From NCBI GenBank assembly GCA_022266195.1, contig WHVY01000008.1, positions 1,550,001 to 1,614,000 of the forward strand: a DNA stretch of 64,000 bases, given 5' to 3'. Below are positions 20,001-31,085 of the stretch, piece by piece (within the stretch, counting starts at the first letter, position 1; every line of letters starts with the position of its first letter). The stretch comes from Tetranychus cinnabarinus. Taxonomy: Eukaryota; Arthropoda; Arachnida; Trombidiformes; Tetranychidae. The notes under the pieces are model-generated. The model saw only the letters and a list, made by a program, of their open reading frames with translations, searched no databases and had not been told where the DNA came from. Position numbers and translations under genes: made by a program.

Positions 20001-22570
20001 TATTTTCACGTTAACCTTCAATTTATGTTTTCAAATTGGACTCTCAATCAAGTGCTATTTGCATTAAAACAATGTCATTTTGAATCAATTTTTAAAACTG
20101 AATTTATCGATATCACTATTCAAGATGAAAACAGTTTTGTAAACTTGAAAAGAGCCAAGATTTGGGAAGAGAGATTCAATAAGATGAAAAAGTATAAACC
20201 AGAATTGGTTTTATCCTACAGAACTGTATTTTTTTGATTATTACAATGTTAAAGTCACTTTGTATTTAAATGTTAGGGCAAAAAGTCGATTATTATAGCA
20301 CCAAATTGTATAGATGATCAGCTTATTTTGTCAAATATTATCGGCAGATCTTGAGACTATGATATTTCATCGACTGAAAGATGGATTCTGAAAATGAGTT
20401 ACTTTTTTGGGTCAAATCAACTCTAATCATAATGAGAATTAGCATAAATTTTTAGATTTAATCAATTTCTTGTCACAATAAAAAGCGAAATAACTCGACA
20501 CTGTCCATCAACCCTTGAATAAGTAAAATGTCTGAAAATTGACGTACTGTAGCGATATGCTTACCATATTCAAACAAATTCAAGCTGCTATTGGAAATGA
20601 ACCCAAAAATTAAATTTGCCCAAAATTAGTAAATTAAAAATTATGGACAAATTATAATAATAATGGCAAACAACTCAGACAGTTAACAAACCGCTAAATT
20701 GTTGAGCCTTGAAAAAATCTTGGAGCCAATTGACTTTGAAATATCTGTTGATAACTTGGCGAAACAATGAAACTAGACTGGAACCTAGTAAATGTCAGAA
20801 AATCGGCAATCAATTTTACCTTGATAATCATGAAGAGTAATTATCTGAATTGCTGAGAAATTTGAAGGAAGAATTTTTTGTTTCAGTTTCAAAAGTAAAA
20901 GTGAATGAGCAAAGTCAATACTCTTCAATGTTTAAGCTGAGTTTTCAGGAGCAAAAAAAGGATGCTGAAGATGCGGATAAAGAGTTAAAACTTTCGCTTC
21001 CAGTTCAATCAACCATTGCGACTGCAGGTTACAGCAAAAACACTCAACACTCATTTAACTATTTTTACTGAGACAACTTTTTACTATTGAACCTGCAAAC
21101 CCAAAACGAGATTAAAATCATTTTTGCATTAAACTTTCACCTAAATTAACTTGAAAAACAATAAAAGCAAAACCCAAAAAGTGACCATTTAATTAACATT
21201 TACATAAACAATTGGCGAATCAAAATTAACATCTTTAATCATTGTTTACTAATCACACCTTTAATAAAGAGCAAATGAAAAATAATGAAAAAGGACAAAA
21301 AGTAGAGTAAAAATATTTCGATTGTAATCAAATAATCCAATCAAGCACTTTGTTCAATTAAATTGTTGCCTTGATTGTCTAGTTGTGACCCTCAATTGAA
21401 CTGGTTCATTGTTTAACCCAATCAATGATCCAATCTAGTAAACCTTTAAAACCCAAATAACTGTAACTTTCCTCTTCAATTGTTGGTCAATCAAATATTG
21501 AAAACACCATTAAACCAGGTTAACACTATCAGAATCATCACTATTAATATCATTACCATTAATGTTTTAATAACAATCAGTTTCAAGGTTTAGGAAAATG
21601 TATTCAAATTGATCGAAATTTTTCATGAAAAATTGGCATTTCTGTTATTCGAGTTTCGCTTCAATTACAAATCAATGAAGCTCATCATACTTTCACTGTC
21701 AATTATATTGATAGCCATCAATTTTGATTCAACCCGAAGTTGTGTAAATGTGTATAATTAAAGTTAATTGTAAACGGGTTTAGCATGATTTAAATCGCAT
21801 CATTAGCAGCAATGATTTATTAATAAAATGAAATTTTGAAAAAAAAGTCTTTTTTTTCTCAGTCAACATTTGATTTGATTTGATTTGAATCCGTTAATAA
21901 CTCAATTGGACACAAAAAATGATGTTAATATTGAATTTAATGTGCCAAGTAAATCATTTATTTGATTATTTTAAGATTAATTTAAATTTGTTTTCACAAT
22001 TTTCACTCAATTTTCTCGATTAAACTTACGATTAGCATTTGCGGTTGTTTCAATATCGATAACTGACTCAGTTTATTGTGAATCGATCAACAATCAAAAC
22101 AAAAGGTTCAATTGTAAACAATCAGGTAAACAATTAGACAAAAAGGTTTACAAATTTAGATACAACAGACCGTGAAAACATTTTTTAATTGTAATATTAT
22201 TTTCTATCAACAATTAACAATCTTCTATTGAATCAACTCTTTTTTTCATCAAATCCCATTCTTTACCCTTTATTGATCAAATTGTTGACAAAAAGTCATT
22301 TAATTATGATTAATAAATTGGAGAAAAAAGATTTTTGAATAAATTTTCTAATTTTTTAGCTTCATCAACTTTCTAACGATTATCATTTTAAAGCTAAATT
22401 GCTTAAGTCGGTAAACAATGTGTTTAGTAAATCAGGAAACAATTGATTATAAGATGATATTAGATTGAATTGATTGGCAAGAAAACGACATTTTTCAGTT
22501 TCCCTATTCGGCTCGAATTCAGTTATCGCAATGAATTAACTGAAGTTTATGATAATAATGATAAACCCAA
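17100..22570. other. Gene-poor intergenic stretch
   Basis: About 5.5 kb of AT-rich sequence full of short AATTGATTAA/TTAATCAATT-type words. Open frames of 60-90 codons exist (17667-17939, 20025-20237, 20850-21071), but none has a signal peptide, domain or splice context. No tRNA, CRISPR or long repeat was seen. Confidence 0.5.
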
Positions 22571-22575
22571 AGTAG

Positions 22576-22800
22576 CTAATTACAATCAGTCAAAAAGATT
22601 TGAAAAGCTGAATGCATTTCCGAAGCAAGATTGAGATTTCGATTGTCTTCTTGCAATTGACAAATTGTCTTGTTTACAAAGGGATTGATATTAAATTTAA
22701 ATAAACTTACCTTGTCATCAATTGAATTGCCAGGCAGGACATCACAATTAACTAACAAAGTCAATGATACAAATATCCCAATGGCGAGGTGAAATGACAT
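22576..22800 (-). CDS. Possible small secreted protein / first exon
   Basis: The ATG at 22800 starts a strong signal peptide (MSFHLAIGIFVSLTLLVNCD). After residue 30 (..NSIDDK) there is a perfect donor, AAG|GTAAGT, with exon end at 22711 and phase 0. If unspliced, the frame runs to a stop at 22576 and gives a 74-aa protein with two Cys and an NKT glycosylation site. If spliced, the next exon is not obvious; a weak acceptor near 22642 would add about 20 residues. It could be a neuropeptide-like or other small secreted precursor, but no family was recognised. Confidence 0.4.
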   Translation of the reverse strand: MSFHLAIGIFVSLTLLVNCDVLPGNSIDDKVSLFKFNINPFVNKTICQLQEDNRNLNLASEMHSAFQIFLTDCN

Positions 22801-22819
22801 TGTGATTAAACTGAACAAT

Positions 22820-24354
22820 TAAAGGTTAACTTGGTTCAACTGCAATGTTACAAGTTGTTTACGGGGTAACCCTACTTCAGTGTAAAATGGTAACGGGAAG
22901 AGTTGCTCTTGTTGGGTTAGACGATTGTCAATGATTGGCTTGAATTGAACAGTTGGTTTGTTGTGACTTTCATTTCAGGTGATTGTTGATCAATGATTCT
23001 AAGGATGATGAGGATGATGGGAAAGAGGAAGATGTGTGAGTGAGTGAGGGTGGGCTGAGCGAAGTCAAGTTTTAAAAGGAGTTTTCGTGTTTTTTTTCAA
23101 TGAACCGCAATCAAGTATCCGGCTTAGGCTCTTTTTCAACACTAATTTTTACAACAAATGAACCTTTACTTTTTGTATACTTTTACTCAACTCTATCCTC
23201 TCACTTTCATGAAACTCACACACACACTCGGCACTCTCACATTTAGCACTCACTTAGCACACTCTGAAATCAACCCATTCAATAATCACTTTGAAACAGA
23301 TAAATTTACGGTAAACTTGTTGCTGTTTTTTTTTCATCAATAACATTTGTTATATTATATTCAGCTGATCATTTTTTTCCTTCTGATTCTTTCCTCACAT
23401 TTCATTCATTTCTCATACAAGTCTTACTATCAGTTCAGGCTTTTTTGCTCTTCATTTTCATTTTCACATTTGCGCCAAAAATTCACATTCAATCAGGAAG
23501 AGTCAATTTCCAAGTCTAACCTTTTCCAATGTGCTTTTCATTTTTTTTACTCTCCTTTTCCTCAATTGCAATCAATCTATTTTTGTCTCTCATCAAGATT
23601 CCAGAATTAATTGTCATGATAATCAAACGAAATTCAGAATCTTCTCACAGAAATTTGATATTTGGACAATTTTTGCTTCTTTTTTGCTGCCACTTGCATT
23701 TTCAACTTGATTAACCTTAATTTTTTTCCTTTCATTTGGCTAATATTAAAGTTGCACTTTAATTGTTGCTTGATTATCAATGCATTGTGACTCGACGTGT
23801 GTCTCTTCATTAGGAAGTAATCAATTGATTGCAACCTTTGATTTAAATTGTATGAAAATTAAACTCAGATACACATTTAAACATCAAGTCTACTTTTTCT
23901 GCTCACACTTCTTAATTGATTTGAACAATTGAAATGAACATTAAATATGGCTAAAATTTAGAGACAATTGATTGATTCAATTAAATTTTCAATGAAATTC
24001 AAATTCAAGCTTAAGCTGACAAGTTAAATGAGTAAAATTCATCTTTCAACTTTTAACTCTCATTAACTTAGCATTGTTCAAACGGGAATCATTTCAATTG
24101 AAAAGCTTGATCTAGCATCATAATACTGGTTCAAGTGTAATTAGTTGATCAATGCTTTTCACATTATATTCATTAACACTATGAAGCTGATTGTATCAAT
24201 TCAATTCATAACAATTGACTTTACTCAATTTTTGATTACATTAATCTTGAACCCATTTTATATCAATTGATCTGTTCAACTTCAAGTTTACTCTGTTTGT
24301 CCATTACAATAGTGTTTAGTTGAGTACAGATAAAGCGTAGATCGAAAGATCATA
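22820..24354. other. Intergenic, divergent promoter zone
   Basis: Contains a G/A-rich patch (about 22995-23060, GATGAGGATGATGGGAAAGA, TGAGTGAGTGAGGG) followed by pyrimidine-rich sequence (23170-23600). It probably holds promoters of the minus-strand secreted exon (22800) and the plus-strand secreted gene (24355). Open frames at 23158-23714 are pyrimidine-tract artefacts rich in Phe/Leu/Ser. Confidence 0.4.
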
Positions 24355-24753
24355 ATGTCCAATTCTATGTTGATTGTTTTCTCGATTGCTTTAATTTTGA
24401 CTGTCAACTATTGTTCAGGTGCAACAATCGTCGATTCAGACAACATGTTTGACCGTTACAATCCAATGCGATGGATTTTAGGTGCTCAACTATATTATGA
24501 TACAAAGTTGTTTGCTCTCAATTTACCCAATAGAGTGATTCAAGATGTTAGTAACGTTGTTCTGATTCCATGGAGAGGCAACGATTTCTCATCTTCTGGC
24601 TTACTACCCAATATGAACAACATTTACAATAGTGTACCACTCATTGGATCACTAATGGGACGACCATCCGCTTCCCTCGCAGCCTCTAGTACCATCGGTC
24701 CAATGTCTTCTGTTGAATATGCTAAGCCTCCTGGCTCAGGCTCCTCTTCATGA
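24355..24753 (+). CDS. Small secreted protein (132 aa), unknown function
   Basis: Intronless. Signal peptide MSNSMLIVFSIALILTVNYC followed by SGATIVDSD. The mature chain is about 110 aa with no Cys beyond the signal, several Asn/Leu/Tyr-rich stretches (WILGAQLYYDTKLFALNLPN) and a Ser/Gly/Pro tail (AKPPGSGSSS). Likely poly(A) signal AATAAA near 25109. It is convergent with the legumain at 25284. Fragments resembling its 3' UTR recur near 27050, 30775, 35600 and 40745, so it belongs to a unit that has been copied several times. No domain recognised. Confidence 0.75.
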   Translation: MSNSMLIVFSIALILTVNYCSGATIVDSDNMFDRYNPMRWILGAQLYYDTKLFALNLPNRVIQDVSNVVLIPWRGNDFSSSGLLPNMNNIYNSVPLIGSLMGRPSASLAASSTIGPMSSVEYAKPPGSGSSS

Positions 24754-25283
24754 ACGGGTCTAGTTAGAATGGCATCAAATCGGGTGGAAATCAACTTTAA
24801 TTTTAACATCTCTACAAACTCACCTCAGTATTAACCAAGTTTTCATCTTGACCAATTCAATAAGAATCTGTCTTCCTCTGTCCACAATTTACCATTTATT
24901 TCACCTGGATCAACCATTTGCAATATCATTACTTTGGGAACAACAAAAAGCGAAAATCGATTTCAACTTACAGCTAGCGATATCTATCGAATCATAAATC
25001 AACTCAGTTTTATTTGTAATCAACGAAACTTGATTGTGTCAACGTTTAGGAGTAAATAATTAAATACTTGACTTAATACGTGTGTATATGAGATGAATAT
25101 TTAGCTTATAATAAAGAAATTTAGATTAACAACTTTGTCATGTGTATCTTCAACTTTATTATTATAATTGTAAACATGTACATTGAAACATTAGCGCAAA
25201 AATATCATTCAATTTGATAGCAGAAAACAGACTTTGTTAAATGTTTGTTCCAATATTTTCTCCTTGTTAGTTCATTTTATAAC

Positions 25284-26453
25284 TTAGATGATAGCTTTGA
25301 AGTCATGACCAACAATATGATTCTTGCAAGCTCTCTCCAAATCTTCAAGGAAACGATTCAATGTTACTTCATTGAAGTTGTTTGATTCAACAATATTGAC
25401 AAAAGCATGCATGAATTTCATTCCAAAAGTGTGAATACCCAAGTTAAGGCAACTTGAATGGAACTTTTTGGCTACTTTTGAGTATGTTTCATGATTGACT
25501 AATGGTTGTCGAGATAACATAACTGTCTTGGCATCTTTACAGTAACTAAGGACACAAAGATGAGAGATGACTTTTTTAATGGCTGAGAAAAGGAAACTTC
25601 GACCTGCACTTAGAATTATACTAAGAAAAGACTTTTGACCAAATTGTTGTGGATCTAAGCTTGAAGTATTTTCAACATCATCTCCAAAATGTTGGTCCAA
25701 TGCTTGTCTGGTTAAGTTATTATAGTCTAGCCAAGAAGCTGAATATTCATCACCAAAGCAGGTACCAATGTTATGGGTATCACAGTAACATGAATAGCTG
25801 ATCTCTTTAGAGTTGGAAGAAGTAATTGCATGAATCTTTAGATTATCTTGTAAAATGTTTTCAAACATTGAACCAGACTCACAAGCTTCCAAGTGAATTG
25901 TAAGTTTACCATACATTTTACTGTCATGCATGTAAACTAAAGCTTGGTTCAAATCATAGGAAGAAAGACAACTGGATGGGAAACCAAGAAGGCCAACACC
26001 TCCGTGCCCAGCATAGTAAATGAATATATTGTCATTGGGTCCAGTAGTGAGTACTTTCTTACCCATGGCAGCAAGAGCCTTGTCACCTTTAAGTACACCA
26101 AGGAAGTTTTCAGAAGTTACTTCCTCGCCAGTGTAATCTTTTGATACACCAGCATAGACATCAGTGCCATTGGGAGCATTGAATATTTGACCAGGGAAAG
26201 GATTCATTTGATTAAAGGCAATATCGTCGTACATCATGACAATGATGTTTTTTGCAGGAACTCCATGATTACTTAGGATTTGATAAGTATGGCAAACGTG
26301 AGCTTGATGACGATAATTGAAGTGTGTACTTGACCCAGCAACCAGGACAGCATAGGTATTGTAACCAGCATTTGACTTGGAACTCAACAAATCAGTCAAA
26401 GCTGAAGCTGAAAGGGTGAAAAGTAATGGGAAAATGATTAAAAATGAAAACAT
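25284..26453 (-). CDS. Legumain-type cysteine protease (C13), lacking processing segment
   Basis: Asparaginyl endopeptidase family, acting in lysosome/gut lumen. 389 aa from the ATG at 26453 (the frame opens earlier only with TTG). Signal peptide MFSFLIIFPLLFTLSASA. The catalytic dyad is present: H150 in FIYYAGHGG and C191 in EACESGSMF, 41 residues apart as in human H148/C189. MMYDDIA and NPFPGQIFNAPNGTDVY are canonical, and the C-terminal prodomain is recognisable (SSCLNLGIHTFGMKFMHAF). Compared with the paralog at 41442, about 52 residues are missing after QQFGQKS: the FQGEKAG strand, the DVPLVMLKRK segment and the TND site where legumains cut off the activation peptide. Single exon. It may be a catalytically altered or non-maturing form, or a decaying gene. 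Confidence 0.9.
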   Translation of the reverse strand: MFSFLIIFPLLFTLSASALTDLLSSKSNAGYNTYAVLVAGSSTHFNYRHQAHVCHTYQILSNHGVPAKNIIVMMYDDIAFNQMNPFPGQIFNAPNGTDVYAGVSKDYTGEEVTSENFLGVLKGDKALAAMGKKVLTTGPNDNIFIYYAGHGGVGLLGFPSSCLSSYDLNQALVYMHDSKMYGKLTIHLEACESGSMFENILQDNLKIHAITSSNSKEISYSCYCDTHNIGTCFGDEYSASWLDYNNLTRQALDQHFGDDVENTSSLDPQQFGQKSFLSIILSAGRSFLFSAIKKVISHLCVLSYCKDAKTVMLSRQPLVNHETYSKVAKKFHSSCLNLGIHTFGMKFMHAFVNIVESNNFNEVTLNRFLEDLERACKNHIVGHDFKAII

Positions 26454-26518
26454 TGTCTCAAACAATTGTCAAGTGTTTGGCAAAAATTGATCAACTGTTG
26501 AAACACAGTTTTCATTGC

Positions 26519-26673
26519 CATAGTTTTATTGGAAATTATTTTACAAGAATAATCAACGCAATCTGTTCAGCAATAATTTTACATTAGTGTAATGTTGTTG
26601 CATCCAGCTGGAATGAGTTTCGGAGCGAACGCTTTCCAGTTTTGTTTTACATCTGGAAGTATATTCGCTAATC
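26519..26673 (+). pseudogene. MFS transporter fragment
   Basis: Matches about 150 bp of exon 1 of the MFS genes (AATAATCAACG.AATCTG, TTCGGAGCGAAC.CTTTCC, CATCTGGAAGTATATTCGCT), corresponding to the region RIINGICTG through SGSIFAN. Indels break the frame. It lies just upstream of the legumain start, the same relative order (legumain minus, MFS plus) as at 35.7-36.7 kb. Confidence 0.8.
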
Positions 26674-27049
26674 TTTTATTATGAGTTGAAATCGATTTTC
26701 GTTTTTTGTTATTCCCATAGTAAACTGATATTGCAACTTGTTCGGATTTGTTGCTTTTTATTTACATATTGATTAATCAAACGAATCAATACCAGCTCTA
26801 AATAAGGTTAGTAAATGGTTAATCCAGATGAAATAAATGGTAAATTGTGGGCATAGAGGAAGACAGTCTTATTGAATTGGTTAAGATTACAATATTGAAA
26901 TTATAAACTGACGTGAGGTAAATCTGTAAGGAAGAGATGTAAAATTAAAGTTAATTTTCACCCGATTTGATATTATTCTGACTTGATTCTATCAATTGAT
27001 TTACTTGAAAAATAGTTGACTGTCAAAACGAAGCTATGCTGTTTATTGA

Positions 27050-27235
27050 ATCTGAATAAACTTAGTTTAATTTCTTGTCAACAATTCGTATGAACGTAGT
27101 AATAAAAGTTAAGGTAACTTGGTTGTAACTTTTGGCTACTTTTGAGTATGATTATTGGTGGTCGAGTTTACACAACTTTCCATCTGAGCAATAGCCATTA
27201 GAACAAAGTTGAGAGATGATTTTTACTAAATTATT
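27050..27235 (-). pseudogene. Legumain 3' fragment with neighbouring 3' UTR relic
   Basis: 27125-27235 aligns with the minus-strand legumain coding region for the prodomain (TTTTGGCTACTTTTGAGTATG, a GGTCGTCGAG-like part, GAGCAATAGCCAT, AGTTGAGAGATGATTTTTA). The preceding ~75 bp resemble the sequence before the other legumain relic at 35.6 kb and the 3' UTR of the 24355-type gene. Frame is broken. Confidence 0.75.
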
Positions 27236-27575
27236 AAGGAACCACCCGTGGAACCGAAGAACACCAATATGCAAGTATTTGCCATCGATTGCAGAAAAAT
27301 TTGTCCAACTCTGAAAATTTGGTTAGTCAAGTTAAAAGTCCATTGAAGTAATCATAGACAAAATTCAACAAAAATAATTTTGCTAAGTATTATAAAAAGC
27401 GAACGAATTGACATGGTTATTCATAAAAATTAGGCAAAACTTTATTTTCTATGCTGTTTAATAGTTGAAGCAAAAAAAGGCAATCTAATGCATATTATGC
27501 ATCAATACTTTACAATGTGATTAAATTACGTTTCAGGATATCATTAAACGGTTTGCGATTTGATTTGGTTTTGAA

Positions 27576-28496
27576 CTAGTTGAACTTAAATTTGATATTA
27601 CGTTGGTAAAAGCTGGCATTTGGCTGGGTCGTGTTGAAAGCCATGTTTATTGGCTTTTTGTTGAAATCGAAGTCATATCCATACCCTTGGCTGTGAATTT
27701 TCAGAGGAACACTAAAGGCACACTTATCAATAACAATTGAAAACTTTGGCCATTCAAGGTCTGCAGTGTAATCATTCATACCATATTGATTAAGACGATA
27801 ACTTAGACCTTGGAAACTTTTTTTACAGTCTACAGCAAACTTGATATCATCCGCATTTGAGAATATAATTGATCGATCTTCGGGTTTTGCATCTTTCTTC
27901 AGAGAATAGATGAAACCTGTGATTGAATCTTTTTGTTTACTCAAAGTTATCTTATTCAAACCTTGTGGATCATAAAATGTAAGCACATCATATTCAGAAC
28001 AGTCAGGGAAAGACTCGTGGTAAGGTATAAGACGAGTTAAACTGGAAGCAACTGGAGCTCTATTGCCATTGAAACCGAAATAAATGTAATTCTTTATCTT
28101 TTCATCGACCAACAATTCACTCAATATTGTAAAATTTGAAATTGGCTGTTTTACATTTCCAGACAATTGTAATTTCCAGTTACATTGTTGACCATCAACA
28201 TTCTTTTTTTTGGTGAACTTATTGCAATGCAAGTCGTAGGATTTATTTTTGTACAAAAATGAAAGAGTTATGTTATCATTTAGCTCGGTATGATCAGCAA
28301 TTATGGAGATAGTCACATATTCAGCATTTAATTTTCGATAACCGGAAAAAATTACAGTTGCTGCACAAGAAGAGCCACAGTCAGTAAAACCGAATTCATC
28401 GATGCTGAAGTAGTGTTTAGGAACTCCGCATTCATCAAGAGCTTGAACTGCTGATAAACTTACGAGGGAAATGAGGATAATTTTAAAGTAAAACAT
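27576..28496 (-). CDS. Secreted protein X1 (306 aa), unknown function
   Basis: Start at the ATG at 28496 (the upstream extension uses TTG). Signal peptide MFYFKIILISLVSLSAVQA, then LDECGVPKHYFSIDEFGF. Single exon. About ten Cys suggest disulfides, with several N-glycosylation sequons (NIT, NKS, NFT, NTT, NAS). The body alternates beta-prone stretches, with no transmembrane segment. No family was recognised. Its paralog X2 lies at 31086 in a tandem repeat. Poly(A) signal on this strand at 27441-27446. TATATAAA 52 nt upstream of the ATG implies a short 5' UTR. Confidence 0.85.
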   Translation of the reverse strand: MFYFKIILISLVSLSAVQALDECGVPKHYFSIDEFGFTDCGSSCAATVIFSGYRKLNAEYVTISIIADHTELNDNITLSFLYKNKSYDLHCNKFTKKKNVDGQQCNWKLQLSGNVKQPISNFTILSELLVDEKIKNYIYFGFNGNRAPVASSLTRLIPYHESFPDCSEYDVLTFYDPQGLNKITLSKQKDSITGFIYSLKKDAKPEDRSIIFSNADDIKFAVDCKKSFQGLSYRLNQYGMNDYTADLEWPKFSIVIDKCAFSVPLKIHSQGYGYDFDFNKKPINMAFNTTQPNASFYQRNIKFKFN

Positions 28497-28547
28497 GTTG
28501 ATTACTTTGATCAATAATAGAATAATGATTTTACTGAGATTTCGAGA

Positions 28548-28555
28548 TTTATATA
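28548..28555 (-). promoter_or_regulatory. TATA box of secreted gene X1
   Basis: TATATAAA on the minus strand, 52 nt before the ATG at 28496. The identical element sits at the same distance from the X2 start (32067-32074), and flanking sequence is conserved between the tandem copies. Confidence 0.65.
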
Positions 28556-29577
28556 CCGAGTTTTCACCTGTGATTGGGTCACCTTAAAATTGGATGATTC
28601 CTAGGTATCTTCTTGTCTCATTGTGTGTCAATAAAAGTCAATTATGTTCACTGTCTCAATTGATCTTATTTTTCATTAAAGGGCGAATTTACTGTGACGC
28701 AAAGTGTTCACCTGTGATTGAAAATTTAATGATTGTTATTATATGATATCTGTTCCTAATGCATTGTGCTTCAAAAGTCAATATGTTAATTGCCTAGATT
28801 GATTTTATTTGAATTAATAGCTGACTTTGATAGCATGAAAATGTTAATCGAGACTAGCATCGCAACAAAAAATGTTATTATAAAATGATGTAAAAAACTT
28901 TTGATGAAAGGGAAATACCAGAAAACCCGAATGGGTCCTGATTGATAGGCAATGCTAGGTGATTTTCGCAGGAATCGTTACTTCGTCATAGACAGAATCT
29001 GAGACATGTCTAGACAATCAGGATACTGAAAGAAGACTTCTATTCTTCTCTTTCTGAAAACTGGCAAGTTTAGTTTTTAAATTAAGATGGTGCAAAAATT
29101 AACTACGAAGTAACAGGTAAATTGAGTTAAGTTAGTAAGCATCATAAGGTAAAGTTCGATTGAAAATTAACCTTGAATATGGCTAAAATTAGAGTCAGAT
29201 TAGAGGAATAACAACAATAAAATTTTATAAGATTTGTACAATTATGGAATCAAATTCAACTTTAATGACTAGTAGGTTAAAATGGGTAATTTTTAGTGTA
29301 TAAAGAAATGATTTCAATCAAATTCATTGTTATCAACGATATGTCGGCTTTATTTCAATCAGATTTCCGTGAAACATCAATATTATGCAAAAGAAACAAG
29401 TTCGGTCGATGAATTAATTTAATTGCAATCAAAAAATTGAATTAAATACAGATGCAACAAAATGCAAACAGGTAATTGTAGTTCGTAATAGGTAAGGACG
29501 TTAAACTATTCTGCTTTAAACAATTGAATGTTTAAAACTCTGCATAATTTATTTCGTTTCTATTGACTCTGGATTTC

Positions 29578-30730
29578 CTAAAGGGCGAATCCTATTGGCC
29601 TACCAGTTCGTGAATCGCCATTCTCTTTGGTATTTTCTTGATCATTTTGTGCTTCTAATTTCACATTTTGTCTGTTGTTGGATGATGCTGGATCCCAACT
29701 TTGAACTTCACCAGAACCCAAAAGACAAAACATTATCACACCGGCCACATTAAGTGCAGATGATATGTAAAAGAATCGATACCAATTCTGTTGAGATGGA
29801 TTTTTACCAACGATTTGAGCGGCTGCTTCATTAGCAATCAATGAAGCTATACTGGCCATTACGCTATAAAAACCAGATAATGTACCAGCAAATGAAGGTG
29901 CAATATCTAGATGGTTAACTGCGACTCCAGCATCGGATAAAGTACCCATTCCTTTAGCAATGGCTAAGGTTAACACAACGAGAACCTTTCGTTTTCCTAA
30001 CAATGTTATGGCTACTACTCTGTCTTTCATTGCACTTCCACTCAATTGAGCTTCAATACCAACTAACCATGGAAGACTTTCCATTCAAATCCAGACAAAT
30101 CCATTCTGCAAATGATAAGTTTAATAAAGTTAGTATTTGGTTTAGGTTAAAATCGACTGAATTAAAACTTACAGAAGTATGTCGAGGAGATCTGTACATC
30201 TGTAAAACGGCTCCAACAACCCATCCATAAGTGAATGCAGGAATTAAATAAGGGAATAGAAGTAAACATTTTTACCCATGGAACTTTGACCTGTGAAACA
30301 AATAAAACATTAAATATTGATAATGATTCGCATCATCAATTACTTACCGAGCCTCCTGAACTGACCGATCTATTCTTCAATATCAATTCCAACTCTTCAG
30401 CACCTAAATATGGATGATCTTCTGGAGTATCATAAACAATAATATAATAGATGATGGCTATAATCAAATTGAATGTACCAAAGAGGTAAAACACTGAAGG
30501 CCAACCACCAAGGAAACCAGAGTCAACCAGAATACCAGCAAGAGACAAGGATACCAGATTAGCGAATATACTTCCAGATGTTACAACAGAACTGGAAAGA
30601 GTTCGCTCGGAAGTCAGAAGTACGACCACCGAATAAAGACATGACCAGAATACCCCAAAAAGAAGCTGCAAGTACTCGAGATTTATCTACATTCGACCAA
30701 TTAACATGGACACTTCCTGATGATTTCAAT
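29578..30730 (-). pseudogene. Dead MFS (SLC17-like) copy
   Basis: Tandem homolog of the MFS gene at 33087-34856 with several independent lesions. The last exon is fused to a truncated exon 3 (GSAMKDRV joined to VAITLLGK), removing an intron and about 35 codons. Exon 2 has an 8-nt deletion (ATATGCAATAACGGGA reduced to ATAAGGGA) and a further loss after TCGAGGA. About 190 nt of exon 1 are gone between TSER and the GGR region. The 5' end is cut off near codon 62, where sequence like the 3' UTR of the 24355 gene takes over. The last ~130 codons remain open and almost identical to the live copies, so the damage or a conversion event is recent. Confidence 0.88.
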
Positions 30731-30769
30731 GGTGCAATTGTAACATCGACTGTTGAGTTGAGTGTAGAG

Positions 30770-30850
30770 TTGACTTTAATTTTAATATCTCTACAGACTT
30801 ACCTCAGTATTAAATAAGTTTTCATCTTAACCTCATCTTGACCAACAAAC
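30770..30850 (+). pseudogene. Relic of the 24355-type gene 3' UTR
   Basis: CTTTAATTTTAATATCTCTACA and ACCTCAGTATTAA.AAGTTTTCATCTT match 24790-24850, just after the stop codon of the small secreted gene. It abuts the truncated 5' end of the dead MFS copy. Confidence 0.7.
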
Positions 30851-31085
30851 TCAGCAAAATATTTTTTGCTAAACTTAAAAAAACAAGCGAACGAATTGAC
30901 ATGATTATTCGTAAAGATTAGGCAAAACTTTATTTTCTATGCTGTTTAATAGTTGAAGCAAAAAAAGGCAATCTAATGCATATTATGTATCAATGCTTTA
31001 CAATGTGATTAAATTACTTTACAATTGGATTTATTCACGTTTTGTGGATACCATTAAGACGGCTTGCGATTTGATTTGGTTTTCA

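Larger units (their letters stand above)
27360..30850. repeat. Tandem duplication copy 1 (secreted gene + MFS)
   Basis: Direct duplicate of about 30870-34860. Both copies start near GCGAACGAATTGACATG and share the secreted gene, its promoter, about 1 kb of spacer (for example AAGGGCGAATTTACTGTGAC) and the MFS gene. In copy 1 the MFS part is degraded. Confidence 0.85.

Noticed and set aside
23158..23714. Three overlapping Phe/Ser-rich frames
   Set aside because: They are products of a pyrimidine-rich tract, without start context or family resemblance.
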